A stretch of 13,357 nucleotides of DNA from Gammaproteobacteria bacterium. Lineage in GTDB: Bacteria; Pseudomonadota; Gammaproteobacteria; DSM-19610. This document shows, one piece after another, positions 1 to 7,022 of this stretch (positions are counted from its first letter, which is position 1; each line of letters begins with the position of its first letter). The position numbers and the translations under genes were made by a program. The DNA is taken from contig DRQL01000197.1 in assembly GCA_011371465.1 (NCBI GenBank), positions 1 through 13,357 of the forward strand. The letters run 5' to 3'. Under the pieces are notes generated by a model. That model did no database searches, had not been told where the DNA came from, and saw only the letters and a program-made list of their open reading frames with translations.

Positions 1-49
1 GAGAAAAGGCAAGGCACGTCACTAACCGCCTGTGGCATGCAGGGAAAAC

Positions 50-85
50 CGGGGCTTATCACTTCACAAGAAGCGATAAGCCCCG
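50..85 (-). terminator. Hairpin with T-run, likely minus-strand terminator
   Basis: CGGGGCTTATC (50-60) is exactly complementary to GATAAGCCCCG (75-85). Inside, CTTC/GAAG (62-65/70-73) continues the stem around an ACAA loop. The remaining position (61/74) is an A-C mismatch on the plus strand but a G-U pair in minus-strand RNA, giving 16 continuous pairs. On the minus strand the stem is followed by GTTTTCCC; on the plus strand no T-run follows. It therefore looks like an intrinsic terminator for leftward transcription, although no convincing minus-strand gene lies just upstream of it. Confidence 0.5.
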
Positions 86-370
86 CTTCAATGAAGCCCT
101 GACCTGACGCCGGTCGGCTCACACGGCCGATCGCTTCGCTGTATTCAGTCCTAAGGAACCTGATCGGTTGACGCTGAGAACATGGCATCTGTAACCGACC
201 TCTATCCCATTATAAATAGCCGCGTATTTCGATTGGGTCCTTGCCTAAAATAGCGCCCCCTGTTCGGAATAACCCGAACACAATCTTCTGTAATTCCCTC
301 CTTGATTCATACCGGTGCGAAGCCCCGGCAGAGTGCTCTTTGTTATACGTGATGCTCCTGGTTAAGGGCG

Positions 371-428
371 TGCTATCAATGATTGCACAGTGATCCCCAA
401 TAATGCTATCATTGCTATCACTGTGCAA
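371..428 (+). promoter_or_regulatory. Promoter and probable operator of the toxin-antitoxin pair
   Basis: A sigma70-like promoter is visible: -35 TTGCAC at 383-388, 18-base spacer, -10 TATCAT at 407-412 preceded by TGC, making an extended -10. It overlaps dense repeats. TGCTATCA occurs three times on the same strand (371-378, 404-411, 413-420). TGATTGCA (380-387) is an inverted one-mismatch copy. TTGCACAGTGAT (383-394) and ATCACTGTGCAA (417-428) form a perfect 12-base inverted repeat. From memory, gonococcal FitAB binds TGCTATCA-N12-TGATAGCA. Here the first copy is followed after exactly 12 bases by TGAT, then CCCC, so only half of the second arm is kept. Autorepression by the RHH antitoxin is inferred. 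Confidence 0.7.
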
Positions 429-449
429 CCAGGCAGGGGAGATACTGTT

Positions 450-686
450 ATGGCCAATCTCGTAGTCAGAAACCTGGATCAACGTATCGTCGATGCGCTC
501 AAGCAACGCGCGGCACGGCACGGTCGAAGTGCCGAGGCGGAGCATCGCGCCTTACTGGAAGCGTTATTGTTGCGACCAAAGGGGAAAAGCTTCGCAGAAG
601 CACTCACCGGCATGCCCAACGTCGGGCAGGATGAGGATTTTGAGCGGCTGGAGGACGAGACTGGAAACGAACGTGTATTTGGTTGA
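450..686 (+). CDS. fitA: FitA-type ribbon-helix-helix antitoxin
   Basis: A 78-residue antitoxin expected to bind and neutralise the PIN toxin encoded next to it and to repress the shared promoter through its DNA-binding domain. The N-terminus (NLVVRNL at residues 3-9, then two helices containing ALKQRAARHGRSAEAEHRALLEAL split around GRS) is the ribbon-helix-helix pattern of FitA/StbC-like antitoxins. The acidic C-terminal tail (about 58-72) would be the toxin-binding part. The frame is open back to an ATG at 390, but the ATG at 450 is preferred: it follows AGGGGAGA (435-442) at good spacing, gives the usual first residues MANLVVRNL, and matches the FitA length as I remember it (78 residues). 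The earlier ATG falls inside the promoter. The stop overlaps the toxin start by 14 bases, suggesting translational coupling. Confidence 0.85.
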   Translation: MANLVVRNLDQRIVDALKQRAARHGRSAEAEHRALLEALLLRPKGKSFAEALTGMPNVGQDEDFERLEDETGNERVFG

Positions 687-1092
687 TACCAATATCATCA
701 GCGAAGCGCGCAAAAAGTCAAAAGCGAACAAAGGGGTTCGGAAATTTTTCAGGCAAGCCATCGAAGATGAGACGCAGCTGTTTATGTCGGTGGTAACCGT
801 TGGTGAATTGCGACGCGGCGTTGAACTGATCCGTCACCGCGGCGATGTTCGCCAGGCCAATCTACTGGAGAAGTGGCTGGGTGCCTTGCTGACGGACTAC
901 CAGGATCACATTCTCGATATCAACCAGGACATTGCCCAGCTCTGGGGGCGACTTCGGGTACCACATCCGGAAAATGCCCTGGACAAGCAAATAGCGGCGA
1001 CGGCGCTGATTTATGATTTAACGGTTGTCACACGTAACCATAGGGATTTCGTCAAGACCGGCGTACGTGTTCTGAATCCATTCAGAGAGTAG
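673..1092 (+). CDS. fitB: FitB/VapC-type PIN-domain toxin ribonuclease
   Basis: A 139-residue PIN-domain protein, expected to be a metal-dependent endoribonuclease held inactive by the upstream antitoxin. The acidic active-site set is complete: Asp5 in the opening LVDTN, Glu45 in VTVGELRRG, Asp104 in LDKQIAATA, and Asp125 in TRNHRDF. The GTG at 673 is chosen because it puts the catalytic Asp at residue 5, as in FitB and most VapC proteins, and follows GGAAA at 663-667. An in-frame ATG at 631 would add 14 residues outside the fold. It overlaps the antitoxin gene by 14 bases and is surely cotranscribed with it. I see no strong terminator after it. FitB in Neisseria slows intracellular growth; whether that applies here is unknown. 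The main alternative is a plain VapC name for the same family. Confidence 0.85.
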   Translation: MYLVDTNIISEARKKSKANKGVRKFFRQAIEDETQLFMSVVTVGELRRGVELIRHRGDVRQANLLEKWLGALLTDYQDHILDINQDIAQLWGRLRVPHPENALDKQIAATALIYDLTVVTRNHRDFVKTGVRVLNPFRE

Positions 1093-1249
1093 GCCTCCAG
1101 GATCGAGGGCGGTCATCAGGCATTCCCGTGATGGCTGCAATTCCTGGGTTTCTGACGATCCTGCAAAGGCGGATCGGAAGAAATGCCGCTGGCCGGTCTG
1201 CGGGACTTTTGCGGGAGCTGCTGTACAGTGTTATGCTCTGTCCTGCAAT

Positions 1250-1278
1250 CGATGCAAGGGAATTTCAGCTTTGCATCG
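1250..1278. promoter_or_regulatory. Inverted repeat upstream of aroG, possible operator
   Basis: CGATGCAA (1250-1257) and TTGCATCG (1271-1278) are perfectly inverted around a 13-base centre, about 110 bases before the aroG start. A tandem heptamer GGTCAGA GGTCAGA lies further down at 1324-1337. Neither matches the TyrR box or the TrpR operator that I know from enterobacteria, and I could not place a confident promoter in the 1093-1386 gap. It could be a binding site for a local regulator or an RNA hairpin in the leader. Confidence 0.3.
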
Positions 1279-1386
1279 TAAATTCAACTACTTGCAATTA
1301 CGCTAATGGAATAGGATGCAGGTGGTCAGAGGTCAGAGACCTTCTCGCCCCGACCAATTCTACAAACACCAGTAAACAGACCGACC

Positions 1387-2460
1387 ATGCCGTATAAAAC
1401 CGACGACCTGAGAATCGTGGATATCCGCGAAGTGGTTCCCTACGCGAAACTGCAGGCGGAGTTTCCTGTCACCGAGAATGCGGCACGCACTACGCACGAA
1501 ACGCGCCAGGCGATTCACCGTATATTGCACGGTGAGGATGACCGCCTGCTGGTGATTGTCGGTCCCTGTTCGATCCATGACCCCGATGCCGCGCTGGAAT
1601 ATGCGGCACGCCTGAAAGAAATCCGCCAGCGGCTGTCCGATGACCTGCTCATTGTCATGCGGGTCTACTTCGAAAAACCGCGTACCACCGTTGGCTGGAA
1701 AGGCTTGATCAATGACCCGGACCTGGATGGCAGCTTCCAGATCAACAAGGGCCTGCGGCTGGCGCGTAAACTGCTGCTCGATATCAATGATTCCGGGGTG
1801 CCGGCGGCTACCGAATACCTGGACCTGATGTCACCGCAGTACGTGTCCGACCTGATCAGCTGGGGTGCGATCGGCGCGCGCACCACGGAAAGCCAGGTGC
1901 ACCGCGAGCTGGCATCCGGCCTGTCCTGCGCGGTGGGTTTCAAGAACGGTACCGACGGCGCGCTGAAGATTGCCATCGATGCGATTCGTTCCGCCTCACA
2001 GCCGCACAACTTCATGGCGCTGACCAAGGATGGGCATTCCGCGATTTTCTCGACGGCGGGCAATGAAGACTGCCATATCATCCTGCGCGGCGGCAAAGAA
2101 CCCAACTACGATGCGCGCAGTGTTGCAGCCGCGGCACAGCAACTGGAGGCGGCCGGGCTGAGGGCGCGCCTGATGATCGACTTCAGTCACGGCAACAGCA
2201 GCAAGCAGTTCCTGCGGCAGCTGGAGGTGGGCGGCGACGTGGCGGCACAGATTGCTGGCGGTGATGAACACATTGCCGGCGCCATGATTGAAAGTCACCT
2301 GCAGGAAGGCCGGCAGGATAACCGGCAGGATACTGAACTGGAATACGGCAAGAGCATCACCGATGCCTGTATCAGCTGGGAAGCGACCGTACCCCTGCTG
2401 GAACAGCTCGCCGATGCGGTTCGTCAGCGCCGCAGTCAGAAAATGCAGGCCTCCGCATAG
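1387..2460 (+). CDS. aroG: 3-deoxy-7-phosphoheptulonate (DAHP) synthase, class I, AroG-like
   Basis: Condenses phosphoenolpyruvate with erythrose 4-phosphate to DAHP, the first step of the shikimate pathway, in the cytoplasm. The 357-residue protein carries GPCSIHDP (59-66), MRVYFEKPRTTVGWKG (91-106), KNGTDG (186-191) and DFSHGNSS (265-272). Its numbering coincides with E. coli AroG: metal ligands fall at Cys61, His268, Glu302 and Asp326. Asp146, Pro150 and Ser180, positions where E. coli AroG mutations relieve phenylalanine inhibition, are all kept, so the enzyme is probably feedback-regulated. AroG rather than AroF or AroH is my best match, but the inhibiting amino acid cannot be fixed by eye. 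The ATG at 1387 has no clear ribosome-binding site, though its product begins as AroG does. It stands alone, convergent with galE. Confidence 0.93.
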   Translation: MPYKTDDLRIVDIREVVPYAKLQAEFPVTENAARTTHETRQAIHRILHGEDDRLLVIVGPCSIHDPDAALEYAARLKEIRQRLSDDLLIVMRVYFEKPRTTVGWKGLINDPDLDGSFQINKGLRLARKLLLDINDSGVPAATEYLDLMSPQYVSDLISWGAIGARTTESQVHRELASGLSCAVGFKNGTDGALKIAIDAIRSASQPHNFMALTKDGHSAIFSTAGNEDCHIILRGGKEPNYDARSVAAAAQQLEAAGLRARLMIDFSHGNSSKQFLRQLEVGGDVAAQIAGGDEHIAGAMIESHLQEGRQDNRQDTELEYGKSITDACISWEATVPLLEQLADAVRQRRSQKMQASA

Positions 2461-2486
2461 CGTAGCCTGCTGGTACCCGCCTTCCC

Positions 2487-2554
2487 GCAGGAGCGGTCTC
2501 CTGACCGCGAAAGCCCGCCCAGGTCTTCTCGCCGAAGGCCGGCGCTCCTACCAG
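2487..2554. repeat. REPIN-like pair of inverted palindromes, copy A
   Basis: Two REP-like units face opposite ways between the converging stops of aroG and galE. The plus-oriented unit (2487-2511) has the head GCAGGAGC and stem GCGGTC/GACCGC (2493-2498/2503-2508) around a four-base loop. The minus-oriented unit (2526-2554) has stem CGCCG/CGGCG (2530-2534/2540-2544) and the complementary head GCTCCTACC. The heads point outward. Related units recur at 6942-7012 and 12249-12316. No T-run follows, but such palindromes between convergent genes can act as transcript ends. Confidence 0.8.
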
Positions 2555-2587
2555 TAAAGCACGCCGTAGATCGGAGTCGTTTCAGGG

Positions 2588-3583
2588 TCAGGCGGTTTCC
2601 TGCTCCTGCAGCTTGCGCTCCCATTCCAGGGAGGTTTTCACAATGAAGTCGAGGTCGTCGTAGCGGGGTTCCCATCCCAGCACCTGCCGGGCTCTGTCGG
2701 CTTTTGCGATCAGGGCAGGCGGGTCGCCGGCGCGCCGTGGTTCCTCGATGACCTTGATGGGCTTTCCGTTTACGCGGTTCACGGCATCGATCACTTCCCG
2801 CACACTGTAGCCGTGGCCGTAGCCGCAGTTCAGCGTGACCGATTCACCACCCCCGCACAGGTAGTCGATGGCCTTGATGTGCGCCTCGGCGAGGTCGTCC
2901 ACGTGGATATAGTCGCGCACACCCGTGCCGTCATCCGTCGGGTAGTCGGTCCCGAATACATACAGCTGTTCACGCTTGCCGGTAGCGACCTCGGCGGCGA
3001 CCTTGATCAGCAGGGTGGCATTCGCGGTGGACTGGCCGATGCGCCCGTCGGGGTCGGAGCCGGCCACGTTGAAGTAGCGCAGGATGACGTGGCGCATGTC
3101 CGTCGCCTTGCCCAGGTCACGCAGCATCATCTCGCTCATCAGCTTGGAGGTGCCGTAGGGGTTGATGGGCGCCAGCGGGCTTTCTTCCGTGCATACCGTG
3201 TCGTCGGGGATGCCGTACACCGCCGCGGTCGAGGAAAAGATGAAATATTTCACGCCGGCCTTCGAGCAGCATTCCAGCAGGTTGCGTGTGCAGCAGGTGT
3301 TGTTGCCGTAGTATTTCAGCGGGTCCGATACCGACTCCGGTACGATGGTGTGCGCGGCAAAGTGCAGCACGGTATCGACCCGGTGCTCGTCGAGCAGACG
3401 GCTGACGACTTCGGTATCGCCGGTATCACCGACCACCAGTTCGGCACCCAGGACGGCATCGGCGAAGCCGGTCGACAGGTTGTCCAGAACCACCACCGCC
3501 TTGCCGGCCGCGGTCAGCAGACGCACCACGTGGCTGCCGATATAGCCGGCGCCCCCGGTGACGAGAATCTTGTTGTCGCTCAC
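2588..3583 (-). CDS. galE: UDP-glucose 4-epimerase
   Basis: Interconverts UDP-galactose and UDP-glucose with bound NAD, supplying galactose for surface polysaccharide or feeding the Leloir pathway. The 331-residue protein is a full-length extended short-chain dehydrogenase. It has the NAD-binding glycine motif TGGAGYIG (9-16), the catalytic Ser-Thr pair in SSTAAVYG (117-124), and the Tyr143-x3-Lys147 dyad in NPYGTSK. The RYFNVAG motif (169-175) is typical of GalE. The start is GTG, preceded by AAAGGA at good spacing. No galK or galT is next to it, so a polysaccharide-precursor role is as likely as galactose catabolism. It lies 85 bases downstream of the glutamate-synthase-like gene on the same strand and could be cotranscribed with it. 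A GalE-like epimerase of another UDP-sugar is the alternative. Confidence 0.93.
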   Translation of the reverse strand: MSDNKILVTGGAGYIGSHVVRLLTAAGKAVVVLDNLSTGFADAVLGAELVVGDTGDTEVVSRLLDEHRVDTVLHFAAHTIVPESVSDPLKYYGNNTCCTRNLLECCSKAGVKYFIFSSTAAVYGIPDDTVCTEESPLAPINPYGTSKLMSEMMLRDLGKATDMRHVILRYFNVAGSDPDGRIGQSTANATLLIKVAAEVATGKREQLYVFGTDYPTDDGTGVRDYIHVDDLAEAHIKAIDYLCGGGESVTLNCGYGHGYSVREVIDAVNRVNGKPIKVIEEPRRAGDPPALIAKADRARQVLGWEPRYDDLDFIVKTSLEWERKLQEQETA

Positions 3584-3668
3584 AGTTGAATCCTTTGAAA
3601 GATGCTGGAAATCCCGCTGTTTTCAGTCCCGCGGGTAGGGGTATCTTAATCGCTGGGGCCGGGTTGAT

Positions 3669-5213
3669 CTAGCGGTTTATCGGCACGGCCGCGCGTTTCC
3701 TGTGATTTTCCCGGGAACGTGCGGCGTGTGCGGCGTACAGGTCGGCCAGGGATACGGACTGTCCGTTTTCGGTAACGATGCGGGCGTGGAAGCGGCGCAG
3801 TTCCCTGGGTTCGCGCACGCCGCAGGAATGGGCGATCACGCCGACCTCGTAGACCATGTTGCGCACGTAGTTGGCCACGCGTTCGGCCTTGACCTTCGGC
3901 ACCAGGCCTTTCTGTAAACGGGGATTATGAGTGGTGATGCCGGTCGGGCAGGTGTTTTTGTTGCAGCTCAGTGCCTGTATGCAGCCGAGAGAGAACATGA
4001 AGCCCCGTGCGGAGGTAATGAAGTCCGCGCCCACGCACAGGGCCCAGGCCACTTCCGCCGGCGTGATCAGTTTGCCCGAGGCAATGACCTTGACCCGCTC
4101 TTTCAGGCCGTGCTCGTTCAGTTTGTCGACTACCAGCGGCAGGCTCTCCTGGATCGGCAGGCCCATGTAGTCCATCAGGCTCATCGGTGCCGCGCCGGTG
4201 CCGCCGTCGGCGCTGTCGACGGTGATGAAGTCGGGTGCCGATTGCGCGCCACGCGCATTGATCTCCGTGAACAGTTCGTCCAGCCAGCCATAGGCGCCGA
4301 TGACGGCCTTGAAGCCCGTCGGCTTGCCGGTCACGTTGCGGATCCGCTCGATCATGTCCAGCAGGTCACCGATGGAGTTGATATCCGGGTGCCGGTTGGG
4401 GCTGATGGAGTCCTCGCCCACGGGGATGCCGCGAATCCGCGCAATCTCTTCGGTCACCTTGCCGCCTGGCAGCATGCCGCCCTTGCCGGGTTTGGCGCCC
4501 TGGCTGAGCTTGAGTTCGAACATCCTGACCTGTTCATGGGCGGCCACCTCGCGCAGTTTGTCATCGCTGAGGTTGCCCAGCGCATCGCGCACACCGTACT
4601 TGGCGGTGCCGATCTGGAACACCAGGTCGGCGCCGCCTTCCAGATGGTAGGACGACAGGCCGCCTTCACCGGTATTCATCCAGCAGCCACCTTTCGCGGC
4701 GCCTTTTGACAGTGCCAGCACAGCCGGTCGCGACAGGGCACCGAAACTCATGCCGGAAATGTTGAACAACGAACGGGTGACATAGGGCTGGTCGCACAGG
4801 GGGCCGATGGTGACTTCACCGACCGGGGCGGCATCGGTGCCCAGCGTCGGGAAGGGGCAGTTTACGAACAGGACCGTACCGGGCGGCGAGAGGTTGCGGG
4901 TCGAGCCAAAGGCGGTGGTGTTGTCCAGGTCCTTGGCGGCGCGGTAGACCCAGGAACGTTCGGCGCGGTTGAACGGCATTTCCTCGCGATCCATGGCAAA
5001 GAAATACTGGCGGAAAAACTTGCCCATTTCCTCGAAGAAGTACCGGAAGTGACCGATGACGGGATAATTGCGCCGGATGGCCTGTTTGGTCTGGGTGACA
5101 TCGAGGATATAGATCACCACGATGGTGAGGAAAACCAGGCCGACGAAGATGATGAAGAAGGTAGCAAGAAACTCCAGTGAACGGAGCATAAACCCGGTAT
5201 CCGGTATGGGCAT
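3669..5213 (-). CDS. Membrane-anchored FMN-binding glutamate synthase family protein
   Basis: A 514-residue stand-alone relative of the glutamate synthase large-subunit FMN domain. One membrane segment is clear at about residues 14-37. The rest is the alpha/beta-barrel: SGMSFGALS (153-161), KGGCWMNTGEGG (174-185), KLSQGAKPGKGGMLPG (235-250), DSADGGTGAAP (333-343) and IASGKL (377-382). C411-x5-C417-x4-C422 matches the 3Fe-4S ligands of GltB. There is no N-terminal amidotransferase domain and no GltD-like subunit nearby, so glutamine-dependent glutamate synthesis is unlikely by itself; the true substrate and electron partner are unknown. Bacillus YerD is the relative I know of this architecture. 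The ATG at 5213 follows AGGAGATC. galE lies downstream on the same strand and dusA is divergent. Confidence 0.88.
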   Translation of the reverse strand: MPIPDTGFMLRSLEFLATFFIIFVGLVFLTIVVIYILDVTQTKQAIRRNYPVIGHFRYFFEEMGKFFRQYFFAMDREEMPFNRAERSWVYRAAKDLDNTTAFGSTRNLSPPGTVLFVNCPFPTLGTDAAPVGEVTIGPLCDQPYVTRSLFNISGMSFGALSRPAVLALSKGAAKGGCWMNTGEGGLSSYHLEGGADLVFQIGTAKYGVRDALGNLSDDKLREVAAHEQVRMFELKLSQGAKPGKGGMLPGGKVTEEIARIRGIPVGEDSISPNRHPDINSIGDLLDMIERIRNVTGKPTGFKAVIGAYGWLDELFTEINARGAQSAPDFITVDSADGGTGAAPMSLMDYMGLPIQESLPLVVDKLNEHGLKERVKVIASGKLITPAEVAWALCVGADFITSARGFMFSLGCIQALSCNKNTCPTGITTHNPRLQKGLVPKVKAERVANYVRNMVYEVGVIAHSCGVREPRELRRFHARIVTENGQSVSLADLYAAHAARSRENHRKRAAVPINR

Positions 5214-5447
5214 AGCCTGATCTCCTGGTACGTGGAGTGGTCTGTCAGAGCAGGGTAACGACCTGTTGGACTGACAGTGTAACGGAAATGTTTCCCGGCC
5301 AAGGATATTTTATGGCCGCTATCCCGTACACTATCCCGCGGACGCGTCGCTGGTCGATACGGACACTATAGCGAGGTGGTTGCAGTCGGTCGGCTGCTCC
5401 TGTGAAGAGGCAGTTTCAAGGTTAGGCAGTATGGGGTCTGTTCTGCA

Positions 5448-6425
5448 ATGAAGCGCACGCGCGCAGCCGATTGCCCGGTGTCCGTGGCGCCCATGATGGC
5501 CTGGACGGACCGGCACTGCCGCTATTTCCTGCGGCTGATTTCCCGGCACGTCCGGTTGTACACCGAAATGGTCACCAGCGCAGCGCTGCTGCACGGTGAC
5601 CGGGAACGCCTGTTGCGCTATCACCCGGCCGAACAGCCGCTGGCCATCCAGCTGGGTGGCAGCGAGCCGGCGCAACTGGCGCGTTGCGCCGGCTATGCGG
5701 AGCAAGCCGGTTTTGCCGAGGTCAATCTCAATGTCGGTTGTCCCAGTGACCGCGTGCAGTCCGGGCGTTTCGGGGCCTGTCTCATGCTGGAACCGGAACG
5801 TGTGGCGGACTGTGTGGCGGCCATGCGTGCCGCGGTCTCGATACCGGTCACGGTCAAGACCCGCATCGGTGTGGATGAACAGGACAGCTACGAAGCCCTG
5901 TACCGCTTTGTGGCGATGCTGGCCGGGGCGGGACTGGAGGCCCTGGTGGTGCATGCACGCAAGGCCTGGTTGCAGGGCCTGAGTCCGAAACAGAACCGCG
6001 AGATTCCACCGCTGCGCTATGATCGGGTCTACCGCCTCAAAAAGGATTTTCCGGCGCTGACGGTACACATCAACGGCGGGATCAAAACGCTGGATGAAGT
6101 GGCCGGGCATTTGCAGCAGGTCGACGGGGTGATGATCGGGCGCGAGGCCTATCACAACCCCTGGCTGCTGGCGGACGTGGATCGCCGCTTTGCCGGTGAC
6201 GTGTATGCACAACCCGGGCGGCACCAGGTTGCGTTACGCTTTATGGACTATGCCGAAGACGAACTGAAAGCGGGGACGCACCTGCAGCAGATGACGCGCC
6301 ACATCCTCGGCCTGTTCCAGGGACAGCCCGGTGCCCGCGCCTGGCGCCGCCACCTCAGTGAGCAGGCGCACCGACCCGGCGCCGGTACGGAGGTGATCGA
6401 GCAGGCGCTGCGTTACGTGACCTGA
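5448..6425 (+). CDS. dusA: tRNA-dihydrouridine(20/20a) synthase DusA
   Basis: An FMN enzyme that uses NADPH to reduce uridine to dihydrouridine in the D-loop of tRNAs, at positions 20 and 20a in the DusA group. At 325 residues it is full length. It opens with SVAPMMAWTDRHCRYFLRL (12-30) and TEMVTSAAL (39-47), has the catalytic cysteine C98 in NVGCPSDRVQSGRFGACLM (95-113), VKTRIGVD (136-143), VHARKAWLQGLSPKQNRE (168-185, a DusA signature) and NGGIKT (209-214) for FMN phosphate. The helical tRNA-binding C-terminus ends at the stop. The ATG at 5448 gives the usual N-terminus; the ATG at 5431 is out of frame. The ribosome-binding site is weak. Its stop is only 10 bases from the trxC stop, with which it converges. 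Confidence 0.95.
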   Translation: MKRTRAADCPVSVAPMMAWTDRHCRYFLRLISRHVRLYTEMVTSAALLHGDRERLLRYHPAEQPLAIQLGGSEPAQLARCAGYAEQAGFAEVNLNVGCPSDRVQSGRFGACLMLEPERVADCVAAMRAAVSIPVTVKTRIGVDEQDSYEALYRFVAMLAGAGLEALVVHARKAWLQGLSPKQNREIPPLRYDRVYRLKKDFPALTVHINGGIKTLDEVAGHLQQVDGVMIGREAYHNPWLLADVDRRFAGDVYAQPGRHQVALRFMDYAEDELKAGTHLQQMTRHILGLFQGQPGARAWRRHLSEQAHRPGAGTEVIEQALRYVT

Positions 6426-6435
6426 AGCGGTGCGT

Positions 6436-6870
6436 TTACAACTGGGACTGTATCCAGTTCGTGAGCGCGCGCGCGTCCATGGCACCGGCCTGGCGGGCGA
6501 CCTCGCGGCCGTTTTTGAAAATGGCCACCGTGGGAATACTGCGGATCCCGTACTGTGCCGCGGTGCGCTGTGCCTGTTCGGTGTTGAGTTTGACAAAGCG
6601 GGCCGCGGGCTCCATCTGCGCGGCTACCGTTTTGAAATGTGGCCCCATCATCTTGCACGGCCCGCACCAGGGCGCCCAGAAATCCACCACCAGCGGGATG
6701 TCATCACGACGCAGGTGCTTGTCGAACTCCGCATCCGACAGTTCCACCGGCTGGCCGGTGAACAACGGCTCCTTGCAACGGCCGCACTTCGGGTGCTGGC
6801 CCATGCGATCCGCCGGAATGCGGTTGACGGTCTGGCAATGCGGACAAACGACATGTTTTGAACTGGACAC
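6436..6870 (-). CDS. trxC: Thioredoxin 2 (zinc-binding thioredoxin)
   Basis: A cytoplasmic disulfide reductase of the TrxC type. The N-terminal zinc module has two CxxC pairs (Cys9/Cys12 and Cys29/Cys32), followed by a thioredoxin fold with the active site WCGPC at 68-72 and the cis-proline loop SIPT at 111-114. The length of 144 residues is close to E. coli TrxC. The start is GTG at 6870, with a GGTGGGA stretch upstream; the nearby ATG is out of frame. The 152 bases before it hold a REPIN-like element, so it probably has its own promoter rather than being read from pepN. In E. coli trxC is OxyR-controlled; I did not find a convincing OxyR site here. Three redox-related genes lie within about 5 kb: trxC, the peroxiredoxin-like gene and the TetR gene. 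Confidence 0.95.
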   Translation of the reverse strand: MSSSKHVVCPHCQTVNRIPADRMGQHPKCGRCKEPLFTGQPVELSDAEFDKHLRRDDIPLVVDFWAPWCGPCKMMGPHFKTVAAQMEPAARFVKLNTEQAQRTAAQYGIRSIPTVAIFKNGREVARQAGAMDARALTNWIQSQL

Positions 6871-6941
6871 GATTTCCCACCTGTTTGCATATCGATTGCC
6901 GTCTTACATGGGGCCACCGCGCAGGAATTCAAGGCGGTTTC

Positions 6942-7012
6942 TTCGCGCCGAAGGGCGGCGCTCCTACAGGGGGTGCGAGTCAGCCTGTAGGAGCGGTCCC
7001 CTGACCGCGATC
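6942..7012. repeat. REPIN-like pair of inverted palindromes, copy B
   Basis: Lies between trxC and pepN. The minus-oriented unit (6942-6969) has stem CGCCG/CGGCG (6946-6950/6956-6960); the plus-oriented unit (6985-7012) has stem GCGGTC/GACCGC (6993-6998/7003-7008). The heads GCTCCTACAGG (6960-6970) and CCTGTAGGAGC (6984-6994) are perfect 11-base inverted repeats, so here they face inward, the reverse of copy A, while the two stem subtypes are the same as in copy A. The plus unit ends only 10 bases before the pepN stop. Confidence 0.8.
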
Positions 7013-7022
7013 CCCGGGACAT

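Larger units (their letters stand above)
1..449. other. Left-edge region without a supported gene
   Basis: I find no convincing coding region here. An open frame on the minus strand (210-545) has no recognisable domain and runs across the promoter and the first third of the antitoxin gene, so I do not call it. The region holds a strong hairpin at 50-85, a small one at 85-97 (GCTTC-AAT-GAAGC), and the toxin-antitoxin promoter at its right end (371-428). Bases from about 180 to 450 look more AT-rich than the rest of the window, which would fit acquired DNA around the toxin-antitoxin pair. I did not compute composition. Confidence 0.5.

Noticed and set aside
210..545. Minus-strand open frame of 111 codons
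   Set aside because: No recognisable domain; it crosses the toxin-antitoxin promoter and the antitoxin gene, and its length is easily reached by chance.
1128..1397. Plus-strand open frame of 89 codons before aroG
   Set aside because: No domain, no ribosome-binding site, composition unlike a protein, and it overlaps the aroG start.
2813..3589. Long plus-strand frame opposite galE
   Set aside because: Antisense shadow of a clear galE; such mirror frames are common in GC-rich genes.
3927..4709. Long plus-strand frame opposite the glutamate-synthase-like gene
   Set aside because: Shadow of a gene with intact FMN and Fe-S motifs on the other strand.
5319..5338. Direct repeat CTATCCCG at 12-base spacing between the divergent genes
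   Set aside because: Only two short copies with no palindromy and no placeable promoter; could be chance.
5331..6224. Minus-strand frame of 297 codons opposite dusA
   Set aside because: Shadow of dusA, whose catalytic and FMN motifs are intact on the plus strand.
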